64,000 nt of DNA from Jaapia argillacea MUCL 33604 (taxonomy: Eukaryota; Basidiomycota; Agaricomycetes; Jaapiales; Jaapiaceae): NCBI GenBank assembly GCA_000697665.1, contig KL197714.1, positions 529,799 to 593,798 on the forward strand, given 5' to 3'. The position numbers were made by a program, and so were the translations under genes. Of this stretch, positions 22,951 through 36,049 are shown one piece after another; the first letter of the stretch is position 1; every line of letters starts with the position of its first letter. The notes beneath the pieces were generated by a model, which worked only from the letters and a program-made list of their open reading frames with translations, did no database searches and had not been told where the DNA came from.

Positions 22951-25579
22951 TCACTCGACCAGGTGAGCTGCAACCGTGTTTCAGAACCGCCACCCGACGA
23001 GGAACAGAGTCGCGTGAAAGATTGTCGTACCTTCAAGAGGCAATACAACGGAGACTTGGTCTGGGATTTCGGCATAATGCGACCGACCGCAGAACTGATA
23101 TCGAATTCGTAACACTTTGGGAAAGAACGGCGCGGGATCATAAAATCCCTGGATTGAGGACTGCGGCACACAAGGGGTGACAATAAGTTTGAGGGTGGTG
23201 AATTCAAGAAAGAGCAAACGTGGTTTGTTTGACAGGCCTCACCTTCGCCCTATGGCCGGGGATATAGAGTTGACTACCGTGGATAAGCGCCTGAATCGGG
23301 ATTGTCACGTCCACGTTAAGATCGGCCGTTTCTTCGTTCTGTTCGGTTGGGCTGTAAGTCGCCTCGAGGATGACCAAACCTGTGCCAACCTCTCCCGTCA
23401 GAGACAAACTGAAAATAGCATCGAGTGAAAAGTGCCCGAAACAACGTGATCCTACCTTCTCGGGATTGTTCAGTTTGCATATGTCGCTTGGCTGTTTCCT
23501 TCAACAGACTGACTGTATCTTCATACTGTCGCCGCAAGTCTGACGTTTCCTCGTGCAGCCGTTTTCGAACTTGACGCAGGGAACTATACAACGTATAAAA
23601 TGAAATCAGATCGTGAACGTAATCGCAACAGAGGCTGGACAAAGTCGACAGACGGCGGATACGCACTCAATCCGCTTCTTACGGGTCATTGGCTTGAGGA
23701 TGAACTGATATCCGAGAACGAAGGCCGTCGAGGGAAGGACCGCCGTCCAAAGAGCGAGTCGACCATCATAATCGGTCGATAGCGTGACAGGTACCGAAAG
23801 TCTCTGCCCAAGATAAGCCAAGCTGGACCGAAACCATGGTCAGCACGCATGTATGTTTTGTCTCGACGACGAAATCGATGATCCGTACTCACTCCAATCG
23901 GAAGAAGACCCCATTTTGACCCAACCCAACAGATGTAGATACTTCGCTGTCTTCTTCGCCGGACCATGTGCCTGTAAGGAGGCAGGACAATCCACCGAAT
24001 CCGAGTTCCAGGCCCATCTTCAACTGTACCGCCAACTCGGCAAATGTCACCCCCCATTCACCTCTCAGCCCCGTGGCCAACCCTGCAACTGTGGCGCCGT
24101 AACTCCAATAAGTCATACCTTTTGCAAGTGGGGAATAGAATAATCTCGTGTGTGAATGAGCGTCAGAGTCGTCGTCATCGAAAGTTCGGGAGGAGGTAAG
24201 GTCAAAGGGTTTCGGTGAAACAATATTAATGGCGAAGTGAGGCTGGGGACCAGACGATAAAGATATTACACCTTCAAGGGCGCTTTTAGGAAACAGCTGC
24301 CGAGATAAAGACACGGTAATGGGAGGAATGCCGGTTCGAAAATAATGTCGAGTGACGGGCGTTTGGACTTGGATGGTACCATGATTGCTTCTGTATGAGC
24401 CTTTCAAGCTAAGAAGACGTTCACGAATCAAAACAGTTGTGGCCTAAGGGGACAGTGTCAGTGAGATGAACGGTTGAATGCAAATGGATTTACCTCGAAG
24501 TCGAGCCGTGGGGAATATTGATGACGGATGGTGCCAAAGAAATTCCCTCCTCCTGTCTCCCTCTTCCCTTCAGAAGCCCGCTGTCTCGACATGTGGCCTC
24601 CTAGGGTCACTCGCGTCTTGTCATTGATACGTCTCTGACGAACGGAGAAAGATGAAACATTGTGTGAAATATCTCATAATTCAACACGATTATGCATACC
24701 TGAAACGTGTGCCGGAGGCCAAGATTCGACACTCGCACCCCATTCATCTTGTCTGCTAGTCCTTCGGGCAAACCATATCCAGTCCTATGTCGATTTGCAA
24801 AGAGAGATGTTGCATCAATTCCACACGTCATCCGACTCCTAGCATTGACAGTAGCCTCCAGCTTCTTTTGTTGAATCTCACTCCATTGATTCCTGAGTTC
24901 ATTCCTGAGCTGGAAGGATATCAACAACAGAACCACATTATCTTGCCAGGAATAATTCAAACGAATGGGGGCTCAAGTTAAAGCCCTTTCCAATGGGCTT
25001 GCCAAGTCAGAAGGAAGGGAAACTGGACCTGTGCGGTTGGAGGTGAAGAACGCACCGTTTCCCGAGAATGTGACCGCCATTCTTCCGGCCACGGGACAGA
25101 AAGACCCTCCTCCCCTTCACAAGGTCGTTACGCTGAAGTTCGCTGGGCATACATGTGAAGCTTACCTAGTGCATCATAAACTTCCCTGAGGGCCCGTGAG
25201 TTTCCGAGACGGAGGGGATGAAGATATGCGCACCTTGAAAATGGCTCCGATAGAACTATGAATAGTCGGTGGAGCAAGCCTTTTGTTAGCGAGCTTGGTC
25301 CAAGCTCGGGCCAGAATGGAAACTTACCTTCGTAGGCCTTCTGTATATCCAAGAACGTCTTTGCAGCGGTTTCCCTCGTCTGATCATCCCGCTGCTTGTC
25401 CGGGTGGAACACAACAGACAGAGCACGATACCTTTCCCTTATCTCATTGTCAGAAGCAGTTGTTGGTAGATTGAGGACTGAGCTGAAACCTCGTCAGTGC
25501 AAGATTCGACAGGGTCACAGCGAGCTGCTGACTAGTAGAATTCCTTCGGGTGAGCAGGAGCTTTGCTAGTAGAGTTCAT
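22951..25579 (-). CDS. DNAJC11-like J-domain protein
   Basis: About thirteen exons. The J domain is at the N-terminus: EFYYSVLNLPTTASDNEIRE, then the HPD motif in FHPDKQRDD, FLDIQKAYEVLSEPFSR, and REVYDALGEEGL. It continues with a Trp-rich linker (SVPWPEEWRSHS), a basic helix ELRNQWSEIQQKK, a beta-rich central part (GYGLPEGLADKMNGVRVSNL), and the helical RQVRKRLHEETSDLRRQYED. The C-terminal DUF3395-like domain has ILEATYSP and FYDPAPFFPKVLRIRYQF, ending EAHLVE. This order matches DNAJC11, which in animals associates with the mitochondrial MICOS/MIB cristae machinery; a role in mitochondrial membrane organisation here is inferred. Exon 1 ends in a split codon, TA|C, joined to TCAGTC. Confidence 0.88.
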
Positions 25580-26006
25580 CCAAGTTCAAGGAAGAGCCAG
25601 TGAACCAAAGGTGAAAAAGGCGGCCGTGGTTGGCAAGGTTGAATAGATCAGTCCGACAGTCGCAGGTTGACAAGATTTCCACGTCCATCGGGAGCAAAAG
25701 TTGTGGACGCGCAGGCACGCCCACGTGAGCAGCATCGCTGAAGCAGATACAACTACATGCGTTAATCTCCACGCAACTAAAATACAACTATAGTCTACAT
25801 GCAACAAGAACCAGCAAGCATCACCCTTTCGACGATAAGGCCCACCCAAGAAGGCGGCAAATCAATTGAATATTACCTGGGACGCAGCCGGGGAGAGAAG
25901 TATATTCCGTACAATCAACTAGAAGGATCGACGTATGAAAAGGCAAGGTGAGAGATTCGATGATCGGGAGTGCTTTGGGCGAAGCAAGTATCGGGGAGCC
26001 TTTCTG
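25580..26006. other. Intergenic, no gene seen
   Basis: The gap between the DnaJ-like gene start and the stop of the 489-aa gene upstream of it on the same strand. It has short ORFs only and should carry the DnaJ-like promoter. Confidence 0.5.
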
Positions 26007-27594
26007 CTATGCCGTACCAAAAGGTTCTGCAAAGACCTGATATGGTGGCGGTTCATCTCCTGTAGGTCCAAGGGTGGACGAGGATGCGCGAGACGGGGAC
26101 TGCGACCCGTAATTCCGTTTCATATGCTTTGGAGGTGTCTCATCCCCTTCTGGCAGGGAGGCCATGGATGCGAATCTTAACCGCCTCTGGTGTGAGCGGG
26201 AGGAGACCGAACTCGCTCGAGTGCGAGAAGTCGATCGTCTTGTAGATTCAGGCAAACGTGCCTGGATGATGAAGTCGAATATTTCGGAGAGCTCTTTCGC
26301 GAAACGGTATTCCAGTGGTTCTGTGGAACTGGCACCGAGGGCAGCAAGTCGCTGGCCATAGGTAGATACATCCCTGGACATGATTTGAGCAGGAGATTTG
26401 CCAAAGAGTGGCAGTGCGAGCGACAAGCGCTGAATATTGGCGGTCGCCCCCAGGCGCACTTGCACCCAATTGGGATCAATCATGTGCAAGCCAAACTCGT
26501 TATCGAGACACAACCAGTACACCTCGCCCAATAGTCGCTTCCAAACGACTCGATGGACGGTGTCTTGGATGTATAGTGACCACCATTGCGCCACAGGCTC
26601 TGCGGTCAAGGCCTTGTGGACGATATCGATGAGTCTTTTCCGATATGGTCGGTCTTCCACCCCAAAAATATGTGATAGATGAGCAGCTCCTAGAACACGA
26701 AGGTGCATATCTCTGAATGACACATCAGCCACCCGGAAACGTGCAGGATCTCGATTCAACGTACCGCGTCGCATCAACCATTATAAGGAGGCATCTGGAG
26801 AAATCCTCATTACGAAAGTCCTCGGTTGTCACTACTTCCATGTATTTGATTGCCATGAGAAGGTGACCTCCCCGCAGCATATTAAGAGTCACGATGGCCG
26901 AGGTCAGGAAGGTCGTTATGCGCCTCTCACGATCAGGCCAGCCTTTGTAATATGCACTCAAGCTCTCCAGAGTGTCAAGGCACCCCAAATCTAAGAAAAG
27001 GGTCCGAAACTTCGAATTCAAACAGATCAACGTGGTCACACACTCGGTGGCGAGGGCCCGAGCTGAAGGGTGAAGATCGTCTTGCCTAAAAGCGGACAGA
27101 CAAGAGCATGAGGCATGAACTGATAATGTATCACTGAAAGTAGGACAGTACCTCAAATACTCCACGAGGGCTCGACAGTTCTCCACTACAGGTCCATACG
27201 AAATGACGGCTTCACGCCATCCATCCCCCCGGCAGGTTTTGCATACAGACCACGACAAGAGCTCATCTGCTACTCGATAAATCAAGAGGGAAACAGAAGC
27301 GCCCGCATCTCTTGTTATATCGTCAAGCTTGTCGGAAACAAGTTCAACGCAAGAAGAGCAAAATCCTCCCCTAAGCTGATCCAGAAGGCGAAGAAGAATT
27401 GGTCGAGGTCCAAAGCCGAAACGTTGTGCGACTGCGCCAATACGGAGTTCTACCCAGGTTCCTGCTACTGATATAAGCCTGTCAAGGGTTCGTCCTGGCC
27501 CCCCCATATCGGACATGGTAGAGTCTGTGCTGGTCACAAAAGAGAACAAGTCGGGATCGACAGGAGGGTGAGTGTAAGGAGACGAATCAACCAT
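26007..27594 (-). CDS. Unrecognised 489-aa protein
   Basis: Three exons (27594-27152, 27085-26765, 26712-26007) sum to 1470 nt, 489 aa, with consistent phases. The N-terminal 350 residues look helical and repeat-like: leucine-rich helices such as RPILLRLLDQLRGGFC, VENCRALVEYLR, LGCLDTLESLSAYYKGW and IVTLNMLRGGHLLMAIKYME. They contain scattered Cys, including CKTC and CSSC. A C-terminal segment (from about 400) is Ser/Arg-rich (STRRSTSRTRASSVSSRSHQ) and then Pro-rich, likely disordered. It has no signal peptide and no catalytic motif that I recognise. It may be a lineage-restricted mushroom protein with an armadillo-like fold, but that is only an impression. It is transcribed divergently from the DUF155 gene, with a MITE between them. 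Confidence 0.7.
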
Positions 27595-27952
27595 CGTCGA
27601 GTTCTATTTGCTTTGTCGGTTGAGGAGACGATTGGTCGCTTCAGACCATCCAGGGCTCAGGTCAGGCCAGGCAAGGTTTCCACAAGAAGCGCCGACTGGC
27701 AACATGAGGCTGCCGTGTTGCTCAGACCTCCAAAAGGATATTGGTGACCCCAAAAACCTGGCAGAGCAAGGAGTACTTTTGATTGCTGTGTTGACAGGCT
27801 CGAACATACTGTGGCAGATGAATGAAACCAGAAATACCAGTAGAGATCAATTGCAAGTTGTCCTATAACCAGGAGTGAAGAATTTGAGATGTCAAGCTAG
27901 TGCCGACTCCGGCGGTGGCTTTTTGGGCGATGACATCGCTGTGACGTGATTA

Positions 27953-28128
27953 GGGAGTTTGCGCAAGAGCCATTTTTGGCAAATTTCGCGCTACAAAGCG
28001 TAATATTTCACACGCTGAAGCGCAACATTTCCCCTGCCAAAACTGCCATTTTTGGCGTTATAGCGCTATATTTGGTATGCGCAAACGTACAAATTTGTAG
28101 AGTAAATTTTGCTCTTGCGCAAACTCCC
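27953..28128. mobile_element. 176-bp MITE with 18-bp perfect inverted repeats and TA duplication
   Basis: The left end GGGAGTTTGCGCAAGAGC (27953-27970) and the right end (28111-28128) are exact reverse complements. A TA dinucleotide flanks each side (27951-27952 and 28129-28130). The interior is AT-rich, noncoding, and repeats CCATTTTTGGC at 27970 and 28046. TA target sites and short TIRs fit a Tc1/mariner-related non-autonomous DNA element. The intact ends suggest a fairly recent insertion. Confidence 0.85.
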
Positions 28129-28217
28129 TATTGCAACCCAAATTCAACAAGTAATTAATATTATTCCTACTAGGCTGCCACCAATCTACCGCCGGACTTT
28201 TGGTTCTTTTCATCACC

Positions 28218-30360
28218 ATGCCGCCTTTGGACAACCAACCTTTACTACCTAAATCCGCCCCTTCAGCGTTAGCTGAACCTGCAGAATCCAGCAAGCCAAG
28301 AGGAGCAAACCGTTCCACTAAGGTTGCGGGGAAGCTGAAAGTCCTTCCCGAGCAGCCACCTACACCGGACGGTGGTCCCGCTGCTGCTGTTCCAGCTGGA
28401 AAGAAAGTCATTTCTCTTGTCGTGCCTCCCAGAGAGCCCGTCGCAGCTTCTGGTGGAGAATCAGTCCCAGAGGAAAGTGATGAAGAAGCAGACGAAGAGG
28501 ACGAGGGCGAGGCTGACGATGAAGAAGGAGTTGAAGTATGTACCCAGTCTTAACGATTTTCAATGGCCTGAGTGTGGTTTATGATTTTGATATTTGAGTT
28601 TGATAGGTGTACAATCAAATTTCGCTAATTCCAGAGGGAACAGCTCGCCGTGATGCAATACGCCTCACGAAGAAGAAAGCGAAACGTTTACCCAGAGTGA
28701 CCGCCTATGCGACATGCGGGTATGGACTCCATATATGCTACTTAATGAGTCTCAACGTATTCATCGCTCCACAGATCCTACCGTCTCTCGGATCTGATGA
28801 AATTCTTCAATGCGCGTCGACAAGCCTACCACACCAATCCCAGACTAATAGACGAAGCCATCTACACCCCTTACGCTTACGAGCCGTCGCATGCAGGCTC
28901 CGAATCATCTCAGCGAGATACTTCATCAAAACCACGCTCCGAAGGAGATTTACTCGGCATTCCTGAGCTTGCACCTCAGGGTGAAGACGGCGATGTCAAT
29001 ATGAACACCATCCGACAAAAGAAGTCAAGAAGTAGTAAATGGTCTGAAACCCCTCCTGAAGCGGAGATATTCATCTTTGAGTATGGCACTGTGGTGATAT
29101 GGGGTATGACCGAAGCCCAGGAGCGGCGGTTCTTGTCTTCTGTGTTAGTGATGACACTCTTCGTTTTGATGAAGACGTACTCACGTCGTGGAAATCTAGG
29201 AAGCGGTTTGAAGTTGAGAAATTGGGTGAGTTCTCCCCTTGTTTCTAATTTAGAGTCGCTTTTACACTACTTTAGCTCCCGATGATATCGAAATGGAGGA
29301 TTTGAACTATTACTACGCGAATTATAGTCGGTACGTTGTCCCTCGGAATTTTCGCTTGTCAACCTGTTACTGTCATCGTGCCCCCTCGGACGGTGATCCA
29401 TGTTGAAACCCTTGCTGACCTGCCCCCCAGAATCTACAACGATGTCATTACCCTTCGAAAGGGATCAAGTTATATGTAATGATTTCTTATCTCTAGAAGG
29501 CCAGGTGTCTAATGGTGCCGTGTAGGACGAAACTCTCGCTCTCGCATGCGCTGTCGCAATCCGTCAAGATATCCCTGGTAAATCGTCAACCTCTGATACG
29601 CCCGCCAAGTTGGCCATACATCTGACTCCTCCTAGTTTGAATCTCTGATATCGTCAACAATAGAAGAAACGAAAGATATCCCAGAAGTGATCAGCGAAAC
29701 GGGCAAAATTGGAATGCCCCATAAAGGTACTCTCGACTCTTCACATCTCACCCTCATTCCTCTTAATGATGATCAAAACCGCTTCAGAGATCATGAAGAA
29801 GATGGGGGAGCTATTCTTATTGAGAACGAATATTAGCTCAGTGGGATCGGTGTTAGATTCGCCGGTGCGTTATGTCATTCCATATTCCATGTCGCAATTT
29901 CGCTGACGCCCCTTCTCCTGCTCAGGAAGTGTTTTGGGTATGTGACATAAATTGACCCTGATTACCACAGCCTATGACACGACTTCTTTGGTATTCTTCA
30001 GACATTCCCTGACCTCCAACCTTTGTACGAAGCTGCGAGAAGTTATCTTGAGATACCTCAGCGGATTAACTTGCTGAATACTCGAGTGGAGGTATGTCCG
30101 GATTCCTCGGTGCTCGTTATTGATCTCATTCGTTGTTCATTCTGGAATTGATCCCCTCAGGTGTTGCAAGATATGCTCCAATTACTCAAAGAATCTGTCT
30201 CCAGCCAACACTCTGAGCGATTGGAACAGATTGTTATTGCGCTCATTGGAGTCGAGATTGGTAACTATCTCTCAATGTCGGGTGATGTTCGATTTCTGAC
30301 CTGCCATCACCTTTCGTAGTACTCGGTATCGTCACAATAATTGTTGACCTCTTTTCCTGA
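28218..30360 (+). CDS. RMD1/SIF2-family protein (DUF155)
   Basis: A gene of about ten short exons. An N-terminal low-complexity part (Pro/Ala-rich, then an acidic run EESDEEADEEDEGEADDEE) leads into the DUF155 domain: RRDAIRLTKKKAKRLPRVTAY, DLMKFFNARRQAYHT, EAIYTPYAY, EIFIFEYGTVVIWGMTEAQE, YNDVITLRKGSSYM, SHALSQSVKIS, EEEIMKKMGELFLLRTNI, and a predicted coiled segment NLLNTRVEVLQDMLQLL. It ends in a single hydrophobic helix near the C-terminus (ALIGVEIVLGIVTIIVDLFS). Yeast homologues are Rmd1 and Rmd8, fission yeast Sif2, and mammalian RMND1 (a mitochondrial protein needed for translation). The location here is uncertain. The middle exon joins were not all resolved. Confidence 0.85.
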
Positions 30361-30582
30361 GTAACAACGGATCTTCTTCGCGTTCTCACCGTTCGCCGTT
30401 TTCCCGTTTCGCGATTGTCGTTTTGCCCATATCATCCATGTATCATACACATTATCCAGATGAATCATAGACTATACATCATCGCAATCCGAGGGTGGCT
30501 TCTACTTATGTCAAGGCCCTCGAGTCAAAGGTCCAGCGTATCGGTTTGACGGACCCACCCCCAAACCACGGCCTTCAGCGTT

Positions 30583-33500
30583 TCAGCTCCTTGCAGTCCT
30601 ACCGTCCTCCTTCTCCTTAGCAATCCGACTTCTATCCCTAGTTCTCGATTTCACACTAGCCTTATCCTTATCACTCCGATCCCCTTCCTTCTTACTCCTC
30701 TCCTTGGTTTGTCGGAAACAGAGAAATTCTATCCCTGTCGCTTTCCGGGTGTCCGCAAGGGTCTTCTTGACCCCGTCGAGATTGGCCTGTAGGTTCTCGT
30801 CGCCTGGGCGTCGAGCATAGGCCTGTGAAATCTTGGAGTATATTTCGGCAAGAGTCTTAGCCGCTGCAGGTGTTACATAGCGGGCCATCATTTGATGGAA
30901 GAACTCAATTTCCAGAGTGGCCTTTCGGAAATGTCAGTGCTACTTGAGTAGAGAGGCAATAAGAATGGCTCACTCGGAGCATGCCACCCATGCCAAAACG
31001 CTTCACCTGGCGGAAGCAGCGAAGAGCCTCATCCGCTATGTTCTCCACGAGGGCGTTCAAAGTTCGCTCGAGCAACGGCGCGGCGGCACTATACACTTGA
31101 TTGTGGACCTTCACCAGGTACATCAGGGTCTCGTACATGTATGGCCGAACCTCTTCAGTCCATTGTTAGATGAATCATCAGGGACAAGAAACGAATGCGC
31201 AATCTACGAACCTGTTGGCTGGGGTGTCTCATACCAATCCATTGCGCTATCCAAGATTCCACCACGAACCATACCAGTCACGATGGCTGCCTTGGGGTTG
31301 GCATAGCTTTCAAAGAGGGTCTTGTCTAGTTCTTGGACGACCATCATCAAGGTCTGATCAATGGTGGGTGAGCGAGGAACACTCGAGAATGCAAGCGTCG
31401 ACGAACCTGTCGATCGGCGTCAATCGATATGTCGAATGCGGCTTCCAGCTCAATGACCATGCGAGGTATCAAAGACTTTTCAAGGTGACCGAAGTTTGAA
31501 ACTACCAAGAGTAGGCGAGTGTCCTACCGCATATCATCAGCCATTCTTCTGCTCAAACGTCGCTCATATCTTACCACACTACCAAGATCAAGAAGCTCCA
31601 GGGAATTTGTACTGGTAGAAGGGCCAGCGTTGGCAGCCATGGGTCCCTCTCCAGCCACAGTGGGGGACTCGTCGGAAGCGAGGTGAACGAGGCCATCAAG
31701 GAATGCGTACAATGAATCGAGGAAAGCCTTAGTGATCTTGGACATAAATTCCGCTGGAATTGGGTATTGTTTTGTCGGCTTCGACGAGCTCAAACTTGTC
31801 GATAAGTCGACACCTCCGGAGATCTTGAATGCAGCCGTGGTGATTTGTCGTTGGAATAGTTGCATATGTGATAGATATACAGTTGTGTACGGGTCTGAGG
31901 GGCTGGCAACCCAAGTCTCGAGATAGTAGAACACATTCGCATCTTCAAGGATGGTGAATACCATTCTCGGATGGTAGTTAAAGAAACTGACCTCGGAGCC
32001 AACATTGTGTCAAAATCCCCTCAAACCTCCATCTTGTGCTCTCTACAAGACTCCGCAGCACGGACGCTACCTCCCCAGATATCTCCATGGAGTTTACCTC
32101 ATTTACAGTCTCTTGAACCTCAGCCAAAATCCGCGCAAGAAAGTGAGAGGTTGTCAAAGAATTTGACGCTGTTGGTAGATGAGGGGGTGATTGATGATCT
32201 CCTCCTGACTTGATGACGGCGATGTCAGAAAGCATGAAGAACTCTGAGATGAAAGAGAGGTAGAGTTTGACAATATCCCCGGCCATCGTGCGACACTGGG
32301 TAGGACTCCGCCTGGACAACGATGGAGATGAACCCTATCAACGAATCAACACGAAACGATGAAACAGAAGATGAAGCATACCCACCTTCTTGAACTTGCC
32401 ATCGAGAAAGCTTTTGGATATTCTCCAGAAATTAGGGAGAGACGATAACATCGTTTCGGAAATGTTCTTTACCATGTCTCCGATGGCTTGCCAAACTTCA
32501 TGCCCACCAGATTGCGCTGTTGTACCGGAGTGCGGGGCTGAGCCAACTCGGCGGTTTAGATGACAAACCTCACATACCGACGACTGACTCGGACTGTTTG
32601 GCTCCGAGCGCGACGATGCATAGTTGGAGTTGCGCAGCCAGGGTCTTGTTCACCGTATCATCGTCCAAGTCTTCAGGTGATGTCCGATCTTGGACAACTG
32701 GGACTCTGGTCAATGATAATGAAAACTACAGGATAAATATGAAGATATACCCTTCACGGTAGCCAAACCGGTTTGGTACACGGTCGTCATATGGTTCATA
32801 ATGTGCTTGTGTTGGCTGTCGACGTATGCCCAAATGGGTTCATCACCAGCATTGAGCTCGAGCAGGATCCTGTGTGATGAACAAGGGCTTGGTGGAGATA
32901 ATTGGGCGGAACTATGGGTGCTTACTCGATAGTTTTTTCCTGCTCTTCGACAGGTCGACTGGGCTCCTGGAGTTGAGCAAGCAGCAAGTTCTTCATCTCA
33001 GACATCGCCCTTTCGACAGTACTCCAGACTTTCTGGAGAATTCGTTTTTGTTGCTGTTCAGCCGCTGCTAAAGTCTGTGGGTCTTTCGTATTGCCAACGG
33101 GGAGGAGTTGTCCAGGCCGCGATTCTAGAAGGAACTTGCCCTTCTTGTAGTCTCGCAGAGCAGCATCATATTTTGCCTAAAGCTTAGAATCAATACACAA
33201 GCAACAAGAAAGGTTTGAGGGGTGGACCAATACCGCTTCGATAGACTCTACCAAAGAGCTGGGGAGGTTGAAGAAGAATTTGGATCTTTCGAAAACTCCA
33301 AGGGTGGTGCGTAGCTTCTGTGCTTTGGAAGCATTTTCCAACACGGGAAGAAATACTTGATCCGCTTTGACGGCCGCCTCTGAAAGAGGACTTCAACATA
33401 GCCCTAAGATAAAACGAACAGTACTAACGTTTGAGATGATCTCGAAGCGGCCTCGAAGCATATTCCGAAGTGTCAGAGAGAAGCCCTTCCCGCATTTCCG

Positions 33501-34142
33501 CGTACAATGCTGAGAAGATAGTCGTGGTGAATTGAATGCGTGGCGACGGGTACTGGCGAAGTAATCACCTTCAGTGGAACCTTTCACTGCTACGAACCTA
33601 TCAAAGTTCTCCTCCACCAAGATACGGATAGCTTCAGACCTCGCATCAATTAACGCTCTAAGATGCGCAATCCCTGAGGCGAGATCTTGGTACGTAGCAT
33701 TGGGGTGTGCAACCGTTAAAAAAGCCTTGGGGTCGAAAGACTTGCTCGATATCAGGACTGATGCCTCTAGGACGCCCAAACGAGGTGAATACAACACTTA
33801 AAACAAAGCCGGTCCACTGACTGGATTCCATGTCCATGTTCTTCACGCTGCAGTTCAGTTATCAAAAACCACAACATCACCGTCAACTAGATGGAAGAAT
33901 GACATACTCAATGACAGATCCCAAACCCAGCGGATCGCCTTCTCCCTCACTCCCTGAAGCACCAGTTAAGGCTCCCGCGACAGAGTCTTCAAGGTCATGG
34001 TCCACTTCTTCCCATTTCCTGGATGTGGGAAGACAAGATGAATGCGTGCGGGAACAAGCAAGGTTTGTGAACAGTACGTTGGCTCGAGGGTAGAGATCTT
34101 ATAGCGTTTGAGCAGAATCGCCTCGTCCGTTGCCAGAGCCAT
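30583..34142 (-). CDS. SEC5: Exocyst complex component SEC5
   Basis: SEC5 is a subunit of the exocyst, the octameric tether of secretory vesicles at sites of polarised growth such as the hyphal tip. The protein starts [19 protein letters not shown] (ATG 34140-34142), continues [16 protein letters not shown], and then has the characteristic [20 protein letters not shown] and [20 protein letters not shown]. Long helical rods follow, with a Pro/Gln-poor coiled character. It finishes with [20 protein letters not shown], then [12 protein letters not shown] and [20 protein letters not shown], and a basic Lys/Arg-rich tail. At least a dozen short introns are present; some middle joins are unresolved. 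The annotation rests on N- and C-terminal blocks I recognise from fungal Sec5. Confidence 0.85.
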
Positions 34143-34559
34143 AATCGAAGCGCCGAGGGCCTAAAGTGAAGGAAGCGTGGTTATAGCACTGAGAACTTGC
34201 TTGCAGATACTTGGATACTGTATGTCAGAGGCCTCGAGGGGACAACGGCAAACTCGTGTCCATCGGTCGCGAGGATTCACCACAAACGAGAGGATTCACA
34301 GAGCATAGCCGCGGCGAAGTCTTCCACCAAACTCGAACTGAGGACTGGCGATCCTGAATTTCTGAGCTGCATAAAAAGCCAATACTTCCTTGCAAAAGAG
34401 GTACTATCCAAAAACTATTAGGTACGAATAAGAAACAAGGTATCAAGTAAGGTGGATCAGACATGGGGTCTATCCCAACTGAAATGCGAAATAACATCGA
34501 GGGAGAGACTTTGTCCATGCATCTACAGTACTCCCAAGACAACTGACAGGTACAGGCTT
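34143..34559. other. Intergenic, no gene seen
   Basis: Lies between the SEC5 start and the stop of the 2-hydroxylase gene. There are only short ORFs. It should hold the SEC5 promoter and the 3' UTR of the hydroxylase gene. Confidence 0.5.
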
Positions 34560-36049
34560 TTACACGGGAAGGATCGTGTTGAAGACGTAATCCCAGATCT
34601 TGCCTAGCAAAGTAGCAGGTTAGAATAAAGGCGGTATTGGAGAAGGGATAACTAACTGGTGACACCAAAGCCAAGTTCGAAGTTCTTGTAGTGATGAGCA
34701 AGGTGGTACTTCTTCATCTCCTTCATATATGCGGGAAGGCGGGAATGATGAAGCCTAGGATAAGATAAGCCAACGATAACTCTCATCCGTGGGACTGATG
34801 ATACGTACGCATAGTGCATGCAGTCGTACAGAACGTCTGACCAAGATTGGTAAGCACAAGAGGGTAGAGAGACGAGTTAGAGACATACAAAATGTGTATG
34901 ATCCTGCTATGATGCCGTTTGCAACAGCGGGTGGAAACAGTACGTGTGCCAGGCGAGTGAAGGGTAACGAGAGTGCTGCGAACAGCGCTGGCGGCATTAC
35001 CAACCGTAACCTACAGCCGATGTCATATGAAAAATGAGACGACCTTTAGATGCCTGGGCGCACGCACCGATCCATAGGCAAATAGTGATGGATACCATGC
35101 AGGGTGAAGTGTAGCGTCAGGCAAATGGGATGATCCGGGAGGTAGTAATCGACGTGGAAGAGGAATCGATGCAAAGTATACTCCAAGATGGTCCAGATGA
35201 TGTTGCCGAGGAAAAAGCAAGACAATGTCTTCACCCAAGCGTCGGTAGGGACGGAATCCAAGGATGAAAGTGGGAGGACTGGATTGGCAGTAAAGGCAGG
35301 AAGTGGACCAGCAAATTGGAAGAGTGACCGGAAGAACAGATTGGCGGCAATAGGTAGCCATACCACTGGTATAACATACCAGGTCGTTTTGCTGAAGACC
35401 TGACGGTTTCAAGCAAAAGTGAGCAGCGAGCCCAAGAGCATAATTGGGACATCAACCTACCTCGAGATAATCTGGACCAAACATGCGGGCAGATTCAGAC
35501 AAGTGACGAGGTTGGTGAACTTGCTGGAGATAGTAGGACTTGCTGCGAGGCGGTGAGGATATGTATCGCAGGATGTAGCCAGCGGAATTACACACCTCCA
35601 GTTTGCGTTCAATATTTGTTGCAACAATGGCTTACGAAGGTCAAGGAATTGATTCTTCTCGAAGTCTTCGACGGTGTTGGTGTCGTCGGGATGGAAGTCA
35701 TCCGTAGCGACCCAGTCTACCTCGGGATGAGCGAATGTGTCTCAACAACAGCAACAGCACTCTCACCATCACTAACGCTGACCTCCCCACTACCAACTCT
35801 CCCAATTGCATATTCGTCCAACATGTCATATGCAGAATCCGAATGGTCATGCTCAGACGAATCCTTCATAATCTCTCCGACATCCTTGCCTGCGTGGTTC
35901 AGGATCAAGTCGTCTCCTCCAGGATGGTCGGGCAAGAAAGCTGAGACATCGTAAACTTTGCCATTACGCGTAACCCAGCAACTCGACGCGGTCCTGTGCT
36001 CCGCCACGTCCTCTGCAGTGTAGATTCGTACACGTTTGGACAAGGACAT
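34560..36049 (-). CDS. SCS7: Fatty acid 2-hydroxylase (sphingolipid alpha-hydroxylase)
   Basis: This ER membrane enzyme 2-hydroxylates very-long-chain fatty acids of ceramides. The N-terminal cytochrome b5 domain has CWVTRNGKVYDVSAFLPDHP followed by GGDD, with the second haem His in SEHDHSDSAYDML. Further on come YYLQQVHQPRHLSESARMFG and the membrane hydroxylase domain with clustered His motifs that bind a di-iron centre: EYTLHRFLFH, FTLHGIHHYLPMD, YALHHSRLP and YHLAHHYKNFELGFG. Several hydrophobic helices separate these. It ends VFNTILPV. The MSLSKRVRIYT start (36047-36049) is chosen over an upstream in-frame ATG because it puts the b5 domain near the N-terminus, as in yeast Scs7. Intron sites are consistent where checked. 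Confidence 0.92.
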
